A stretch of 22,584 nucleotides of DNA, taken from positions 1-22,584 of the forward strand of contig JBJKSB010000102.1 in the NCBI GenBank assembly GCA_046704385.1, given 5' to 3'. This DNA is from GH45 sp046704385 (GTDB taxonomy: Bacteria > Bacteroidota > Bacteroidia > Bacteroidales > SZUA-534). The notes under the pieces are model-generated. The model did not search any database, was not told where the DNA came from, and saw only the letters and a program-made list of their open reading frames with translations. The stretch's first letter is position 1; each line of letters begins with the position of its first letter. A program made the position numbers and the translations under genes. Positions 1-7,405 of this stretch are shown here, in pieces.

Positions 1-1
1 C

Positions 2-1441
2 AATGATTATGGCATTCATTTTATTTCTAAATACCAGGAACTTAAAGCCCGGTTTCCGGATATGAGAATGGAAGAAATGGTACAAAAAACGACCCGGTAT
101 CTTACCAAACCTGTTATTATAACCGGAATTACCACCATAGTGGGTATCGCAGGTTTAATTACGCATGTGTTGTTGCCCGCCAAACAAATGGGAATAGTTT
201 CGTCTATCGGTATTGCGATAGCCTTGCTGGCCAGTCTTACCTTTATTCCGGCGATTATGTCCTTAATGAAAAAGGGAAAGCCGCATGGCAGTTTTCTGGA
301 AAATGGTAAAAAAGGACCGATGGATAAAATACTGGAAGCTGTTGCAAATTATGTAACCCGTAGTCCCCGGCAGGTGGTTTATATTTTTATAAGCATTACG
401 GCAGTGGCTGCTGTGGGATTTTTCCAGCTAAAAGTTGCCTCCGATTTTGATTCGATTTTACCCAAAAATCATCCGTACAATATTTCATTAAATATTTTGA
501 ATAAGCATTTTAGCGGAACGAAAAATATCAGCCTGATGTTTACCGGCGATATAAAAGACCCTGCTTTGCTCAAGCGTATGCTGAAATACGAAGATGAAAT
601 TAAAAAAATTCCCGGTATTGGATCGGTAAACTCCATTGCTTCGATAATCAAGATTATGAGCCGTGCCATGAATGAACCCGGGGACCCGTTTTATGATAAA
701 ATTCCTGATAGCAGGAATGCAGTGGCACAATACCTGGAATTGTATTCCATGAGTGGCGACCCTGACGATTTTGAAGACATTGTAAATTTTGATTACACCA
801 AAGCACTCATGCAGGTGCAGTTTCATACTTCAAACCTCGAGGAATCTAATAAAATTATTAAGGGCGTGAAAGATATCGTCCAAAATGATCCCGATTATTC
901 TGTCATGGGAGGTATGGGTGTGGTTGAAAATAAATTGAGCAACGCCATTGCCCAGGGACAGGTTACCTCGCTGGTATTTGCGTTTGTGGCCATTTTAGTC
1001 CTGCTGATGATCCTTTTCAGAAGTGCCACAGCTGGTTTGTTCGGAAGTTTCCCGTTGCTTTTTGCCATTATTTTCACTTTTGGCCTGATGGGATGGATAG
1101 GCATAAAACTGGATATTATCACCGCTTTGCTCTCTTCGATATCCATTGGTTTGGGTGTGGATTATACCATTCACATTTTCTGGCGGATGAAAGAGGAACT
1201 TAAAAACGGAAGTGATTACCGCGAGGCGGTGGTAACCAGCCTGAAAACAACCGGAAGGGGAATTACCATCAATGCATTTTCGGTTATCGTGGGTTTTTCG
1301 GTGCTGTTTTTATCAGCCTTCCCGCTGATCCACCTTTTTGCCTTTTTGATAATCGAGTCCATTGTGCTATGCCTGATATCCGCACTGTTGTTAATCCCGG
1401 CTCTTAGCCTGATTATTAAACCAGAATTTTTGAAAAAATAA
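2..1441 (+). CDS. RND/MMPL-family transporter, C-terminal part (5' end outside window)
   Basis: The frame is open to the left edge, so the gene is truncated by the window. The first in-frame ATG (62) is internal, because the preceding codons read NDYGIHFISKYQELKARFPD, which continues a typical MMPL/RND membrane segment. About 480 residues remain of a family that usually has 750-900. In order they show the last helices of the first membrane domain, a large periplasmic loop starting near DFDSILPKNHPYN, and the second membrane domain with the repeated signature GVDYTIHIFWRM. Such proteins are proton-driven exporters of lipids or hydrophobic compounds in the inner membrane. A LolA-like gene follows after 19 bp, so the two are probably one operon acting on envelope lipid or lipoprotein traffic. 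The substrate cannot be read from the sequence. Confidence 0.9.
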   Translation, partial: NDYGIHFISKYQELKARFPDMRMEEMVQKTTRYLTKPVIITGITTIVGIAGLITHVLLPAKQMGIVSSIGIAIALLASLTFIPAIMSLMKKGKPHGSFLENGKKGPMDKILEAVANYVTRSPRQVVYIFISITAVAAVGFFQLKVASDFDSILPKNHPYNISLNILNKHFSGTKNISLMFTGDIKDPALLKRMLKYEDEIKKIPGIGSVNSIASIIKIMSRAMNEPGDPFYDKIPDSRNAVAQYLELYSMSGDPDDFEDIVNFDYTKALMQVQFHTSNLEESNKIIKGVKDIVQNDPDYSVMGGMGVVENKLSNAIAQGQVTSLVFAFVAILVLLMILFRSATAGLFGSFPLLFAIIFTFGLMGWIGIKLDIITALLSSISIGLGVDYTIHIFWRMKEELKNGSDYREAVVTSLKTTGRGITINAFSVIVGFSVLFLSAFPLIHLFAFLIIESIVLCLISALLLIPALSLIIKPEFLKK

Positions 1442-1460
1442 ACATTTAAATATCCAAGCA

Positions 1461-2237
1461 ATGAAAACGAAAATTTTTGCCCTTATAGCAGCCTTGCTGG
1501 TTATCCATTTAACCGGCTTAAAAGCCCAAACAGCCCGCGAAATCAGTGAAAAATCAACCAATGCTGTTGAATTCAATGCCATGGAAATGCTGGTCAGTCT
1601 GAAGATATACGATGCCAAGGGTCACGTCCGCGAACGATCGGTAAGTACAGCAAGTAAGGAATTTAACAGGGTAACTAAATCTATGATCAAATTTACGGCT
1701 CCTGCTGATGTAAAGGGTACCACTATGCTTATTTTCGACTATAAAGATAAAGCCGACGACATGTGGATATACATGCCGGCCCTTCGGAAAACCCGGCGCA
1801 TTGTGAGCAGCGAGAAAAGTAAGAGTTTTATGGGATCGGAATTTACCAATGCTGATATGAGTACACCCAACCTTGACGATTTTAATTTCAAAATACTGGG
1901 TACCGAAGATTATAATGGAGACCCGTGTTGGAAAATTGAATCGACATGCAAAAATGAAGATATCGAAGACGAAAACGGGTTCAGTAAAAAAGTTGCCTGG
2001 ATCAGCAAGCAGGACTACCTGTGCCATAAAATAGAATTTTACGATTTTGACGGGAATTTATTCAAGGTTCAAACTATTGATCAGTATAAAAAACAAAGCA
2101 ACGGGAAGTATTTTGCTTTTTCCATGACGGCTGAAAATGTAAGTAACGGACGGAAATCGGTTATGAATATTGAAAAATTTCAAACCGGTTCGTCCATGGC
2201 TGAAAATTCATTTTCACCGACAATGTTGGGCAAATAA
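1461..2237 (+). CDS. LolA-like outer membrane lipoprotein-sorting protein
   Basis: A 258-residue protein with a signal peptide (residues 1-22, ending GLKAQ). The mature part has the features of the LolA-like family (COG2834-type, PF17131-like): ADVKGTTMLIFDYK, the WIYMPALRKTRRI stretch near residues 108-120 and a later SFMGSEFTNADM segment. Members fold as an open beta-sheet that carries lipid in the periplasm and are commonly encoded beside an RND/MMPL exporter, as here. The start lies 19 bp after the transporter stop, which supports cotranscription. The exact cargo is unknown. Confidence in the family is high, in a lipoprotein-carrier role only moderate. Confidence 0.88.
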   Translation: MKTKIFALIAALLVIHLTGLKAQTAREISEKSTNAVEFNAMEMLVSLKIYDAKGHVRERSVSTASKEFNRVTKSMIKFTAPADVKGTTMLIFDYKDKADDMWIYMPALRKTRRIVSSEKSKSFMGSEFTNADMSTPNLDDFNFKILGTEDYNGDPCWKIESTCKNEDIEDENGFSKKVAWISKQDYLCHKIEFYDFDGNLFKVQTIDQYKKQSNGKYFAFSMTAENVSNGRKSVMNIEKFQTGSSMAENSFSPTMLGK

Positions 2238-2268
2238 CCTGGTAAAAGGTTTATTAGTAACATTAGAT

Positions 2269-2317
2269 TCATCGGATGACTAAGTTGCTGGTATATAATA
2301 AAAGAGTCATCCGATGA
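2269..2317. promoter_or_regulatory. Perfect 13-bp inverted repeat built of two near-palindromes
   Basis: TCATCGGATGACT (2269-2281) and its exact reverse complement AGTCATCCGATGA (2305-2317) are separated by 23 bp. Each arm contains an 11-bp element, TCATC-G/C-GATGA, which is itself palindromic around its central base, with centres 38 bp apart. It lies between the LolA-like gene and the DUF2141 gene. Two symmetric half-operators look more like binding sites for a dimeric regulator than a terminator, since no T-tract follows. The binding protein is unknown. Confidence 0.5.
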
Positions 2318-2365
2318 GTATTTAAACAGAACTATGTGAGCGCACTACTGGTTGTAATAAAGAAA

Positions 2366-2815
2366 ATGGGAATGCATATATTTTTGATGGTATTTGCACT
2401 GGTGCTGGGCATTAATGCCGAAGCCCAGTCGCTTACCATCAAGGTAACCGGTATAAGAAATACCAAAGGATGGTTACAGGTTGCCATTTTTGAAAATGAA
2501 CAACAATTTAGGGACGAGACGCCCTGGAAAAAGCTGTACTTTGAAAAGACTGATATTTCAGAGGGCTGCAAAAATATTAAAATAGATTTAAAACCGGGAA
2601 CCTATGCCATTACTGTTTTGGACGACGAGGACAGATCAAAAGATATGACGTTTAAATATTACGTATACCCGGTTGAAGGAGTCGGTTTTTCAAATTATCA
2701 ATTACACGGAATGACCAAACCAGCCTTTAAAGATTTTGATTTTGCAATGGGGCAGACGAACGAAGTGGTAAATGTGAAAATAAAGTATTTTAAGCAAGAA
2801 GCATCCAGTGACTAA
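2366..2815 (+). CDS. Secreted DUF2141 protein
   Basis: The ATG at 2366 gives 149 residues (an in-frame GTG at 2336 adds ten residues before the signal peptide, and ATG 2372 is an alternative). A signal peptide ends near GINAEAQS. The mature part has the DUF2141 pattern: LTIKVTGIRNTKGWLQVAIF near the start, LKPGTYAITVLDDED in the middle, then PVEGVGFSNY and a region with PAFKDFDF. Proteins of this family are small, beta-rich and periplasmic or outer-membrane-associated, with no established activity. The gene has its own upstream region with a striking inverted repeat, so it may be regulated separately from the transporter pair before it. Confidence 0.85.
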   Translation: MGMHIFLMVFALVLGINAEAQSLTIKVTGIRNTKGWLQVAIFENEQQFRDETPWKKLYFEKTDISEGCKNIKIDLKPGTYAITVLDDEDRSKDMTFKYYVYPVEGVGFSNYQLHGMTKPAFKDFDFAMGQTNEVVNVKIKYFKQEASSD

Positions 2816-2905
2816 ATGAAGCTCTGTAACTTTAAATCAACTTTATATTCTGTTATGCCTAATGCTGAAAGAATTGCAGTTGCCTGGATATACTATTATT
2901 TAAAT

Positions 2906-2929
2906 ATTTATCTTTACAAAAAGATAAAT
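2906..2929. promoter_or_regulatory. Palindrome abutting the antitoxin start codon
   Basis: ATTTATCTTT (2906-2915) and AAAGATAAAT (2920-2929) are exact inverted arms around a 4-bp centre, ending 1 bp before the ATG at 2931. The left arm contains a TATCTTTA sequence close to the Bacteroidota -7 element TAnnTTTG. The position suits an autoregulatory toxin-antitoxin operator that covers promoter and start, but a role as an mRNA hairpin is possible. Confidence 0.45.
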
Positions 2930-2930
2930 T

Positions 2931-3167
2931 ATGAATGCTGCGGAGATAAAAATAGATTTATTTAGAAAATTGGACTCCCTTAAAGGTAGCAGATTGGAAG
3001 AAGCCTATGGGGTGATAATTAATTTCATTAATGGAAAAACTGAAATTAATGATTGGCAAAGTTTGACCAGTGAGCAGCAAGAAGCAATCAGACTTGGAAT
3101 AGATCAGCTTAATAGAGGTGAAGGCAGAAGTCATAAGGATGTTATGACAGAAGATAGAAATTATTAG
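2931..3167 (+). CDS. Orphan type II antitoxin-like small protein
   Basis: A 78-residue protein resembling the Bacteroidota antitoxins that precede RelE/ParE toxins: an N-terminal helix MNAAEIKIDLFRKLDSL, LEEAYGVIINFING, then the linker DWQSLTSEQQEAIRLGIDQL and RGEGRSHKDVM near the C-terminus. In this family the last helix usually ends a few residues later, and here the tail is TEDRNY. No complete toxin follows. Instead, a stub of a ParE-like C-terminus lies across the stop codon in the +1 frame, so the toxin body appears to have been deleted. A perfect palindrome just before the ATG may be the autoregulatory site. The call rests on sequence pattern and context. Confidence 0.72.
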   Translation: MNAAEIKIDLFRKLDSLKGSRLEEAYGVIINFINGKTEINDWQSLTSEQQEAIRLGIDQLNRGEGRSHKDVMTEDRNY

Positions 3168-3210
3168 AATATTTGATTCTCGACAAGATCCTAAGAAGTT
3201 AGAATTTTAA
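3148..3210 (+). pseudogene. C-terminal remnant of a RelE/ParE-family toxin
   Basis: In the frame entered at 3148 the sequence reads IEIIRIFDSRQDPKKLEF and then a stop (3208-3210). This looks like the usual last strand and tail of Bacteroidota ParE toxins (pattern: I-x-R-[IV]-[FL]-D-[ST]-R-Q-[DN]-P-x-K-[LM]). There is a stop in the same frame directly upstream (3145-3147), no start codon and no toxin body. It overlaps the end of the antitoxin gene. The simplest reading is one in-place deletion of about 250 bp joining the antitoxin end to the toxin tail near 3150. The identification rests on a short motif. Confidence 0.55.
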
Positions 3211-3324
3211 AAGGATTGGGCATAATAAACGTTTAAAAATTATATTTTTTTAGCGACAAAATTTATCGGATATATCAATGAAAAAACTAACCTTGATTTC
3301 AATCAACCAACGATTCCCACTTAC

Positions 3325-3900
3325 CTAATAAACCCACGGAATCAACCTCCACGATCTTTTTTTATACTCAATATAAGATTCACCAAAGGCCGATTCCAAC
3401 ATTTCCTCCTCACTTTCCATCCGGTAATGATAAGCAATTATGGAAGTCAGCGTAATAATGCTAAAAATCAACCAGTTATTCGAAGCAAGACTGGCACCAA
3501 CCCATAGCATCATAACCCCTAAATATCCGGGGTGTCGAATATATTTGTACAGTCCATAATATATCACTTTCTGGTCGGATTGTATCTTTAAAGTGCGGGT
3601 ATAATACTCCTTTAAAGTCCGGGTAGCGAAAATCCGGAACAAAAACCCGGCAATCATAATTGCATTGCCCAGATAGGCGTAAACAGACATATCAAAGATG
3701 TGAAGCCTGGCAAATCGGATTAACAGGAATCCTGACATGAGCACAAAAGAATTTATACCAAATACTTTACCCAAATAGGATGTCGACTTTTTATCGGCTT
3801 CTCCGGTTTCCCTGCTCTTGGCTTCAGCACCATACCGAAACAGTGATTCAGTCATATAAAAAGCAGTCATTATTACAAATGCTATGATTAAAGGTATCAT
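3325..3900 (-). CDS. Isoprenylcysteine carboxyl methyltransferase (ICMT)-family membrane protein
   Basis: A 191-residue integral membrane protein with about five hydrophobic segments. The signature of the ICMT/PEMT methyltransferase fold is clear: YKYIRHPGYLGV (about residues 118-129), then ESEEEMLESAFGESYIEYKKRSWRLIP at the C-terminus, where the Glu pair and the FG-x-x-Y-x-x-Y-x-x-R pattern close the S-adenosylmethionine site. Bacterial members methylate small or lipid substrates that mostly remain unidentified, because bacteria lack prenylated CAAX proteins. It is followed on the same strand by nothing obvious and preceded by nudC across a 108-bp repeat-rich spacer, so cotranscription is possible but not required. 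Confidence 0.85.
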   Translation of the reverse strand: MIPLIIAFVIMTAFYMTESLFRYGAEAKSRETGEADKKSTSYLGKVFGINSFVLMSGFLLIRFARLHIFDMSVYAYLGNAIMIAGFLFRIFATRTLKEYYTRTLKIQSDQKVIYYGLYKYIRHPGYLGVMMLWVGASLASNNWLIFSIITLTSIIAYHYRMESEEEMLESAFGESYIEYKKRSWRLIPWVY

Positions 3901-3912
3901 ACTCTATTTTTT

Positions 3913-4003
3913 AAGTCTACAGTCTTCAGATTCTCAGTCTACAGTCTTGGGTCTTGATCCTTGAATCTTTCGTCTTTCGTCTAAAGTCTTAAATCTTGTG
4001 TCT
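3913..4003. repeat. Degenerate GTCT-rich short-repeat array
   Basis: The spacer between two minus-strand genes consists almost wholly of imperfect copies of GTCT-containing units 6-8 bp long. AGTCTACAGTCTT occurs exactly twice (3914-3926 and 3936-3948, 22 bp apart), followed by decaying forms such as GTCTTGG, ATCTTTC, GTCTTTC and GTCTAAA. It has no hairpin ends and no spacers, so it is not CRISPR. It resembles simple intergenic repeats common in Bacteroidota; function unknown. Confidence 0.55.
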
Positions 4004-4008
4004 ATAAA

Positions 4009-4842
4009 TCACAACTCCCCCTTTTCAAACTTCTCAATCATCTCACCTGCAATACTGATTTTCAAAGGGTGAGGGGGTACGCTTCCCCTTTTAAACCATG
4101 CAGCTTCTGCTATCTCCCGGTCATCAATCCTGATAGGCTGGTTTTCATCGGCTTCAGCTACAAAACCAATCATTACGGATCCTGATAGCGGCCAGGGCTG
4201 GCTTTTATAATAACGGATATTCCAAACATCAATTCCCACTTCTTCTTTTACTTCCCGAACAACCGTTTCTTCCAGCGATTCACCCACATCGGCGTACCCG
4301 GCGATTAGCGAAAACCAATGGCCGGGAAAGTTCGCATTACGTGCCAGTAAAATCCTATCGTTACAGGTAATGGCCACAATTATAGCCGGTGAAATTTTAG
4401 GATAAACCGTGTTTTTGCAGTTCGGGCAAACAAGGGCTCTTTCATCGGCTTTATGTTGCATACGTGTTCCGCACATTCCACAAAATCTATTCTGGGCATA
4501 CCAGTTCCGCAAATGAAAACCTGCGAGGCTTATCCAGGCAACTTCCTGCTCTTTGGCCTGGCGGAAAAAACTAATGTTCTGGTAAATTAATTGTGGATTG
4601 TCGGTTTTAATTTCATCCCACACCAGAAAACAGGGAACATCATTAAGACGAAACAAAAAGATGGTTTCGGTTTGATCCGAAATAGCACCAAAGTCTTTCT
4701 TTCTGGGTATTTCTAATCCATTTCCATTAGTTTTTAAGAATATAGAATCTTTCTGAAAATGAAGGATAAAGTCGTTGTCACTTACGGTTTTATGGGCCAG
4801 AAATTCATTATTAAACCGATGGGGAGCAATTTCGTGAAGCAT
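4009..4842 (-). CDS. nudC: NADH pyrophosphatase (NAD+ diphosphatase), Nudix family
   Basis: A 277-residue Nudix hydrolase with the full NudC architecture. An N-terminal domain covers about residues 1-115. A four-cysteine zinc ribbon follows (CGMCG at 121-125 and CPNC at 139-142). The Nudix box then runs from G182 (GYADVGE, REVKEEVGI; metal-binding glutamates around 197-201), followed by SQPWP at 214-218, the motif that separates NudC-type enzymes from other Nudix proteins. These enzymes split NAD(H) into NMN(H) and AMP and can remove NAD caps from RNA 5' ends. Start at ATG 4840-4842. A 7-bp inverted repeat (AAACCTA 4877-4883, TAGGTTT 4901-4907) lies in its upstream region. Length and motifs are complete. 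Confidence 0.93.
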   Translation of the reverse strand: MLHEIAPHRFNNEFLAHKTVSDNDFILHFQKDSIFLKTNGNGLEIPRKKDFGAISDQTETIFLFRLNDVPCFLVWDEIKTDNPQLIYQNISFFRQAKEQEVAWISLAGFHLRNWYAQNRFCGMCGTRMQHKADERALVCPNCKNTVYPKISPAIIVAITCNDRILLARNANFPGHWFSLIAGYADVGESLEETVVREVKEEVGIDVWNIRYYKSQPWPLSGSVMIGFVAEADENQPIRIDDREIAEAAWFKRGSVPPHPLKISIAGEMIEKFEKGEL

Positions 4843-4955
4843 GATATTTCTAAAAATTCAATTATTGTTTTGTTTTAAACCTACGAAGATATAAAGATTA
4901 TAGGTTTGTTGTAAATAACTTTTTTTGTTTTCACAGACACTGGTAGATTGATTGT

Positions 4956-5028
4956 GAGCCTGGAGGGCTCAAACTTGTCTGCCGACAAGGCAGGTGTGAA
5001 TAGCCAAGAGGTTAAACCCCTGGTTTAA
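4956..5028. repeat. Cluster of three REP-like hairpins in a 376-bp spacer
   Basis: Three perfect short hairpins follow each other: GAGCC/GGCTC with a 5-nt loop (4956-4970), CTTGTC/GACAAG with a 4-nt loop (4974-4989), and TTAAACC/GGTTTAA with a 3-nt loop (5012-5028). They lie in the divergent spacer between nudC and the dioxygenase gene (4843-5218). No long T-tract follows, so they are not ordinary terminators. The middle hairpin seems to have been placed inside an older repeat. The rest of the spacer is AT-rich with nothing else recognisable. Confidence 0.5.
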
Positions 5029-5218
5029 GTCCCAAAGGTGCAAATCGTCGCAATTATCTGTTTGCCATGAAAAGCTAAATTATATTGTGACGAAACACTC
5101 TGACTTATTTTTAATGGAAGCATCTATTTTTTTTAAATTGCTTAACATTAAAGCTTGCCTTTTGTTATTTATCTCAGTACGATTTAACATCTGTACATTG
5201 AACGTAATTTATAAATTA

Positions 5219-6043
5219 ATGAATTTAAGCACATTACATAAATTCTCAGGATCAGTGGATAACACTCCAAAAATGCCGGTTTTATTTATGGGACATGGCA
5301 GTCCGATGAATGCCATTGAAGAGAATGAATTTGTACAGGGCTTTAGAAATGTTTCAACCGAAATAGAAAAGCCCACTGCTATTTTAGTGGTTTCGGCACA
5401 TTGGGAGACACAGGGTACCCGGGTAACTGCCATGGAGCACCCACCAACGATTCACGATTTCGGTGGTTTCCCAAAGGAATTATATGAAATACAATATCCG
5501 GCACCGGGTATGCCTGAATTGGCTGATGAAGTGAAAAACAGGGTTCAGAATACTGAAATACACCTGGATGATAAATGGGGACTCGATCATGGGGCATGGA
5601 CAGTGATCAGGCATATGTACCCAAAAGCGGATATCCCGGTTATTCAATTAAGCCTCGATCATTATAAAAGTCCGGAGCAGCATTATGAATTAGCCCGGGA
5701 ACTTTCAAAGCTGAGAGAGAAAGGTATTCTGATTGTCGGGAGTGGTAATATGGTGCATAACCTGGGAAAGGTACACTGGCAAAAACTGAATGAAAACTAT
5801 GGCTACGATTGGGCCCTGGAAGCAAACAACACTATGAAGAAATTTATTCTGGAGGGAAATCACCGGGAGCTCATCAATTATTCAAAACAGGGAAAAGCTT
5901 TCGAATTGTCGATACCTACCCCTGAACATTATTTGCCTTTGCTGTATGCGTTGGCACTTCAGGATACGAAGGATGATATTAAAATTTTTAACGACGAACC
6001 GGTAGGAGGTTCCCTGACTATGACATCAGTAAAAATAGGATAA
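5219..6043 (+). CDS. Class III extradiol dioxygenase, 4,5-DOPA dioxygenase (YgiD) type
   Basis: The frame is open from 5087, but the ATG at 5219 gives 274 residues and places MPVLFMGHGSPMNAI at about residues 19-33, as usual in this family. The upstream extension is hydrophobic and untypical. Likely metal and catalytic histidines are H26 (GHGSP), H61 (SAHWET), H124 (LDHGAW) and H180 (NMVHNLG), matching the LigB-type ring-cleaving dioxygenase pattern of YgiD/plant DODA. The enzyme opens catechol rings such as L-DOPA, although in bacteria the true substrate is often unknown. A qorB-like quinone reductase starts 38 bp downstream, suggesting a shared role with catechols and quinones. Cytoplasmic, no signal peptide. 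Confidence 0.85.
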   Translation: MNLSTLHKFSGSVDNTPKMPVLFMGHGSPMNAIEENEFVQGFRNVSTEIEKPTAILVVSAHWETQGTRVTAMEHPPTIHDFGGFPKELYEIQYPAPGMPELADEVKNRVQNTEIHLDDKWGLDHGAWTVIRHMYPKADIPVIQLSLDHYKSPEQHYELARELSKLREKGILIVGSGNMVHNLGKVHWQKLNENYGYDWALEANNTMKKFILEGNHRELINYSKQGKAFELSIPTPEHYLPLLYALALQDTKDDIKIFNDEPVGGSLTMTSVKIG

Positions 6044-6081
6044 GTGATTTTAGACGAACATATATTTAAATCGGATTGAAA

Positions 6082-6924
6082 ATGAAAATAGGAGTAACAG
6101 GCGCAACAGGTCAGCTGGGAAGTCTTGTTGTGGAAAAGTTAAAAAGGAAAGCAGGTACCGAAAATATAGTAGCCCTGGTACGTACTCCGGCAAAAGCCGA
6201 AGGTTTGGGAGTGGAAATCCGTTCATTTGATTATGACGATAAGGAAAAGTTAGTTGGTGCCCTTGAAGGTATCGACAGATTACTGTTCATTTCAGCCAGT
6301 GAGATCGGCCAACGGGCCCGGCAGCATGCTAATGTTATTGAAGCCGCAAAAAAAGCCGGTATTAAGTGGATTGTTTATACCAGTTTACTGCATGCCGACA
6401 CTACATCAATTAATCTTGCCGGGGAACATCTGGCTACTGAAAAGGCCCTGAAAGAATCGGGGCTTACCTATACCATTTTACGCCACGGCTGGTACACCGA
6501 AAATTATACAGGCTCTGTTGCCGGAGCTTTAAAGGCAGGTGCGTTTGTGGGAAGTGCCGGTAATGGAAAAATTTCGTCAGCCACACGGGCCGACTTTGCT
6601 GAGGCCGACGCTGCAGTCATCACAAACGAAAGTCATAAAGGAAAAGTTTATGAACTGGCCGGTGATGAGGCGTATACGCTGAGTGATCTGGCTGCCGAAA
6701 TTTCAAAGCAAACCGGCAAAAATATTCCGTATAATAACCTGCCTGAAAATGATTATGCCCATATCCTGGAGGATATGGGAATTCCTGATTTGTTTGCCTT
6801 TGCCATTGCAAGCTGGGACATCAGCGTAGAAAATGGCGACCTGTATGACAATTCAAAACAACTTTCAAAATTGATAGGAAGACCAACAACATCAATGGCT
6901 GAAGCTGTAAAAACAGTTTTGTAA
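6082..6924 (+). CDS. qorB: NAD(P)H:quinone oxidoreductase, QorB/NmrA-like SDR
   Basis: 280 residues from ATG 6082 (an in-frame TTG at 6076 is less likely). The Rossmann motif GATGQLG sits at residues 7-13. The protein follows E. coli QorB (YtfG) closely along its length: VALVRTPAKA, LLFISASEIGQRARQHANVI, YTSLLHADT, LRHGWYTENY, ISSATRADFAEA, KVYELAGDEAYTL and SKLIGRPTTSMAE. QorB reduces quinones with NADPH and lacks the classical SDR catalytic triad. It follows the extradiol dioxygenase by 38 bp and is closed by a strong terminator, so the two likely form an operon. This is one of the clearest assignments in the window, though it is made from remembered family sequence. Confidence 0.9.
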   Translation: MKIGVTGATGQLGSLVVEKLKRKAGTENIVALVRTPAKAEGLGVEIRSFDYDDKEKLVGALEGIDRLLFISASEIGQRARQHANVIEAAKKAGIKWIVYTSLLHADTTSINLAGEHLATEKALKESGLTYTILRHGWYTENYTGSVAGALKAGAFVGSAGNGKISSATRADFAEADAAVITNESHKGKVYELAGDEAYTLSDLAAEISKQTGKNIPYNNLPENDYAHILEDMGIPDLFAFAIASWDISVENGDLYDNSKQLSKLIGRPTTSMAEAVKTVL

Positions 6925-6947
6925 TTAAATGGGTTAATAAGGAAGAG

Positions 6948-6987
6948 AAATTCTGTCTGAAGCTTTAAGTTGCAGACAGAATTTTTG
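6948..6987 (+). terminator. Rho-independent terminator of the dioxygenase-qorB unit
   Basis: AAATTCTGTCTG (6948-6959) and CAGACAGAATTT (6973-6984) form a perfect 12-bp stem with a 13-nt loop, running into a T-run. It lies 23 bp after the qorB stop. Confidence 0.85.
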
Positions 6988-7011
6988 TTTTAAAAAGTGA
7001 AAATTGCATTT

Positions 7012-7248
7012 ATGAAAAATCAGGTAAAAAGTAATTTAGAGCAAAGATCACTCACTGGTCCAATCCGTCTTCTAACAATAGAAACAGAAATACTCCGATT
7101 TCAATTCCTGCAGGATAAGGAACTACGTATTGAGCTGAAAACTACTATTACCCGCAAAGATTTTACTGTATTGCTGGTATTAAGGGAGGTTATGCATCAT
7201 TTGGGGTTCGATGAAATAGCATTCCTGGATGGATACTATGGCAGGTAA
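7012..7248 (+). CDS. Small protein of unknown function
   Basis: 78 residues from ATG 7012 (an in-frame GTG at 6997 overlaps the end of the terminator region and is less likely). No signal peptide, cysteine pair or recognised motif. The middle is rich in alternating charged and hydrophobic residues (ETEILRFQFLQDKELRIELK), which suggests beta-strands, and the C-terminal part (VLLVLREVMHHLGFDEIAFLDGY) is probably helical. It follows the qorB terminator and precedes a spacer with a separate promoter, so it would be its own transcript. I do not recognise the family, and the gene is supported only by an open frame with plausible protein composition. Confidence 0.5.
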   Translation: MKNQVKSNLEQRSLTGPIRLLTIETEILRFQFLQDKELRIELKTTITRKDFTVLLVLREVMHHLGFDEIAFLDGYYGR

Positions 7249-7405
7249 ATGAACCATTTGGAATGAACTGATACCTGTTGCTATTGCCAGGTAAAAGCCG
7301 CATTATGATTTAAAGGTTTATATCGGGATTAATTATATCATCGGTGTTGTATAGCAGATAGAATATTGGTGATAAACAGCTATTTAGCTATGCATTGTGT
7401 TAAAA

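Noticed and set aside
1554..2027. A long minus-strand open frame opposite the LolA-like gene.
   Set aside because: It lies entirely antisense to a well-supported gene, has cysteine- and phenylalanine-rich composition unlike a real protein, and no start context.
3279..3329. A 16-codon frame (MKKLTLISINQRFPLT) after a weak TTG/TATATTTT promoter-like pair.
   Set aside because: Too short to support as a gene. It could be a leader or another 5' stub, but there is nothing to test it against here.
5087..5218. N-terminal 44-residue hydrophobic extension of the dioxygenase, which would make it membrane-anchored.
   Set aside because: The family starts near the ATG at 5219, and the extension lies in AT-rich spacer with no conserved pattern.
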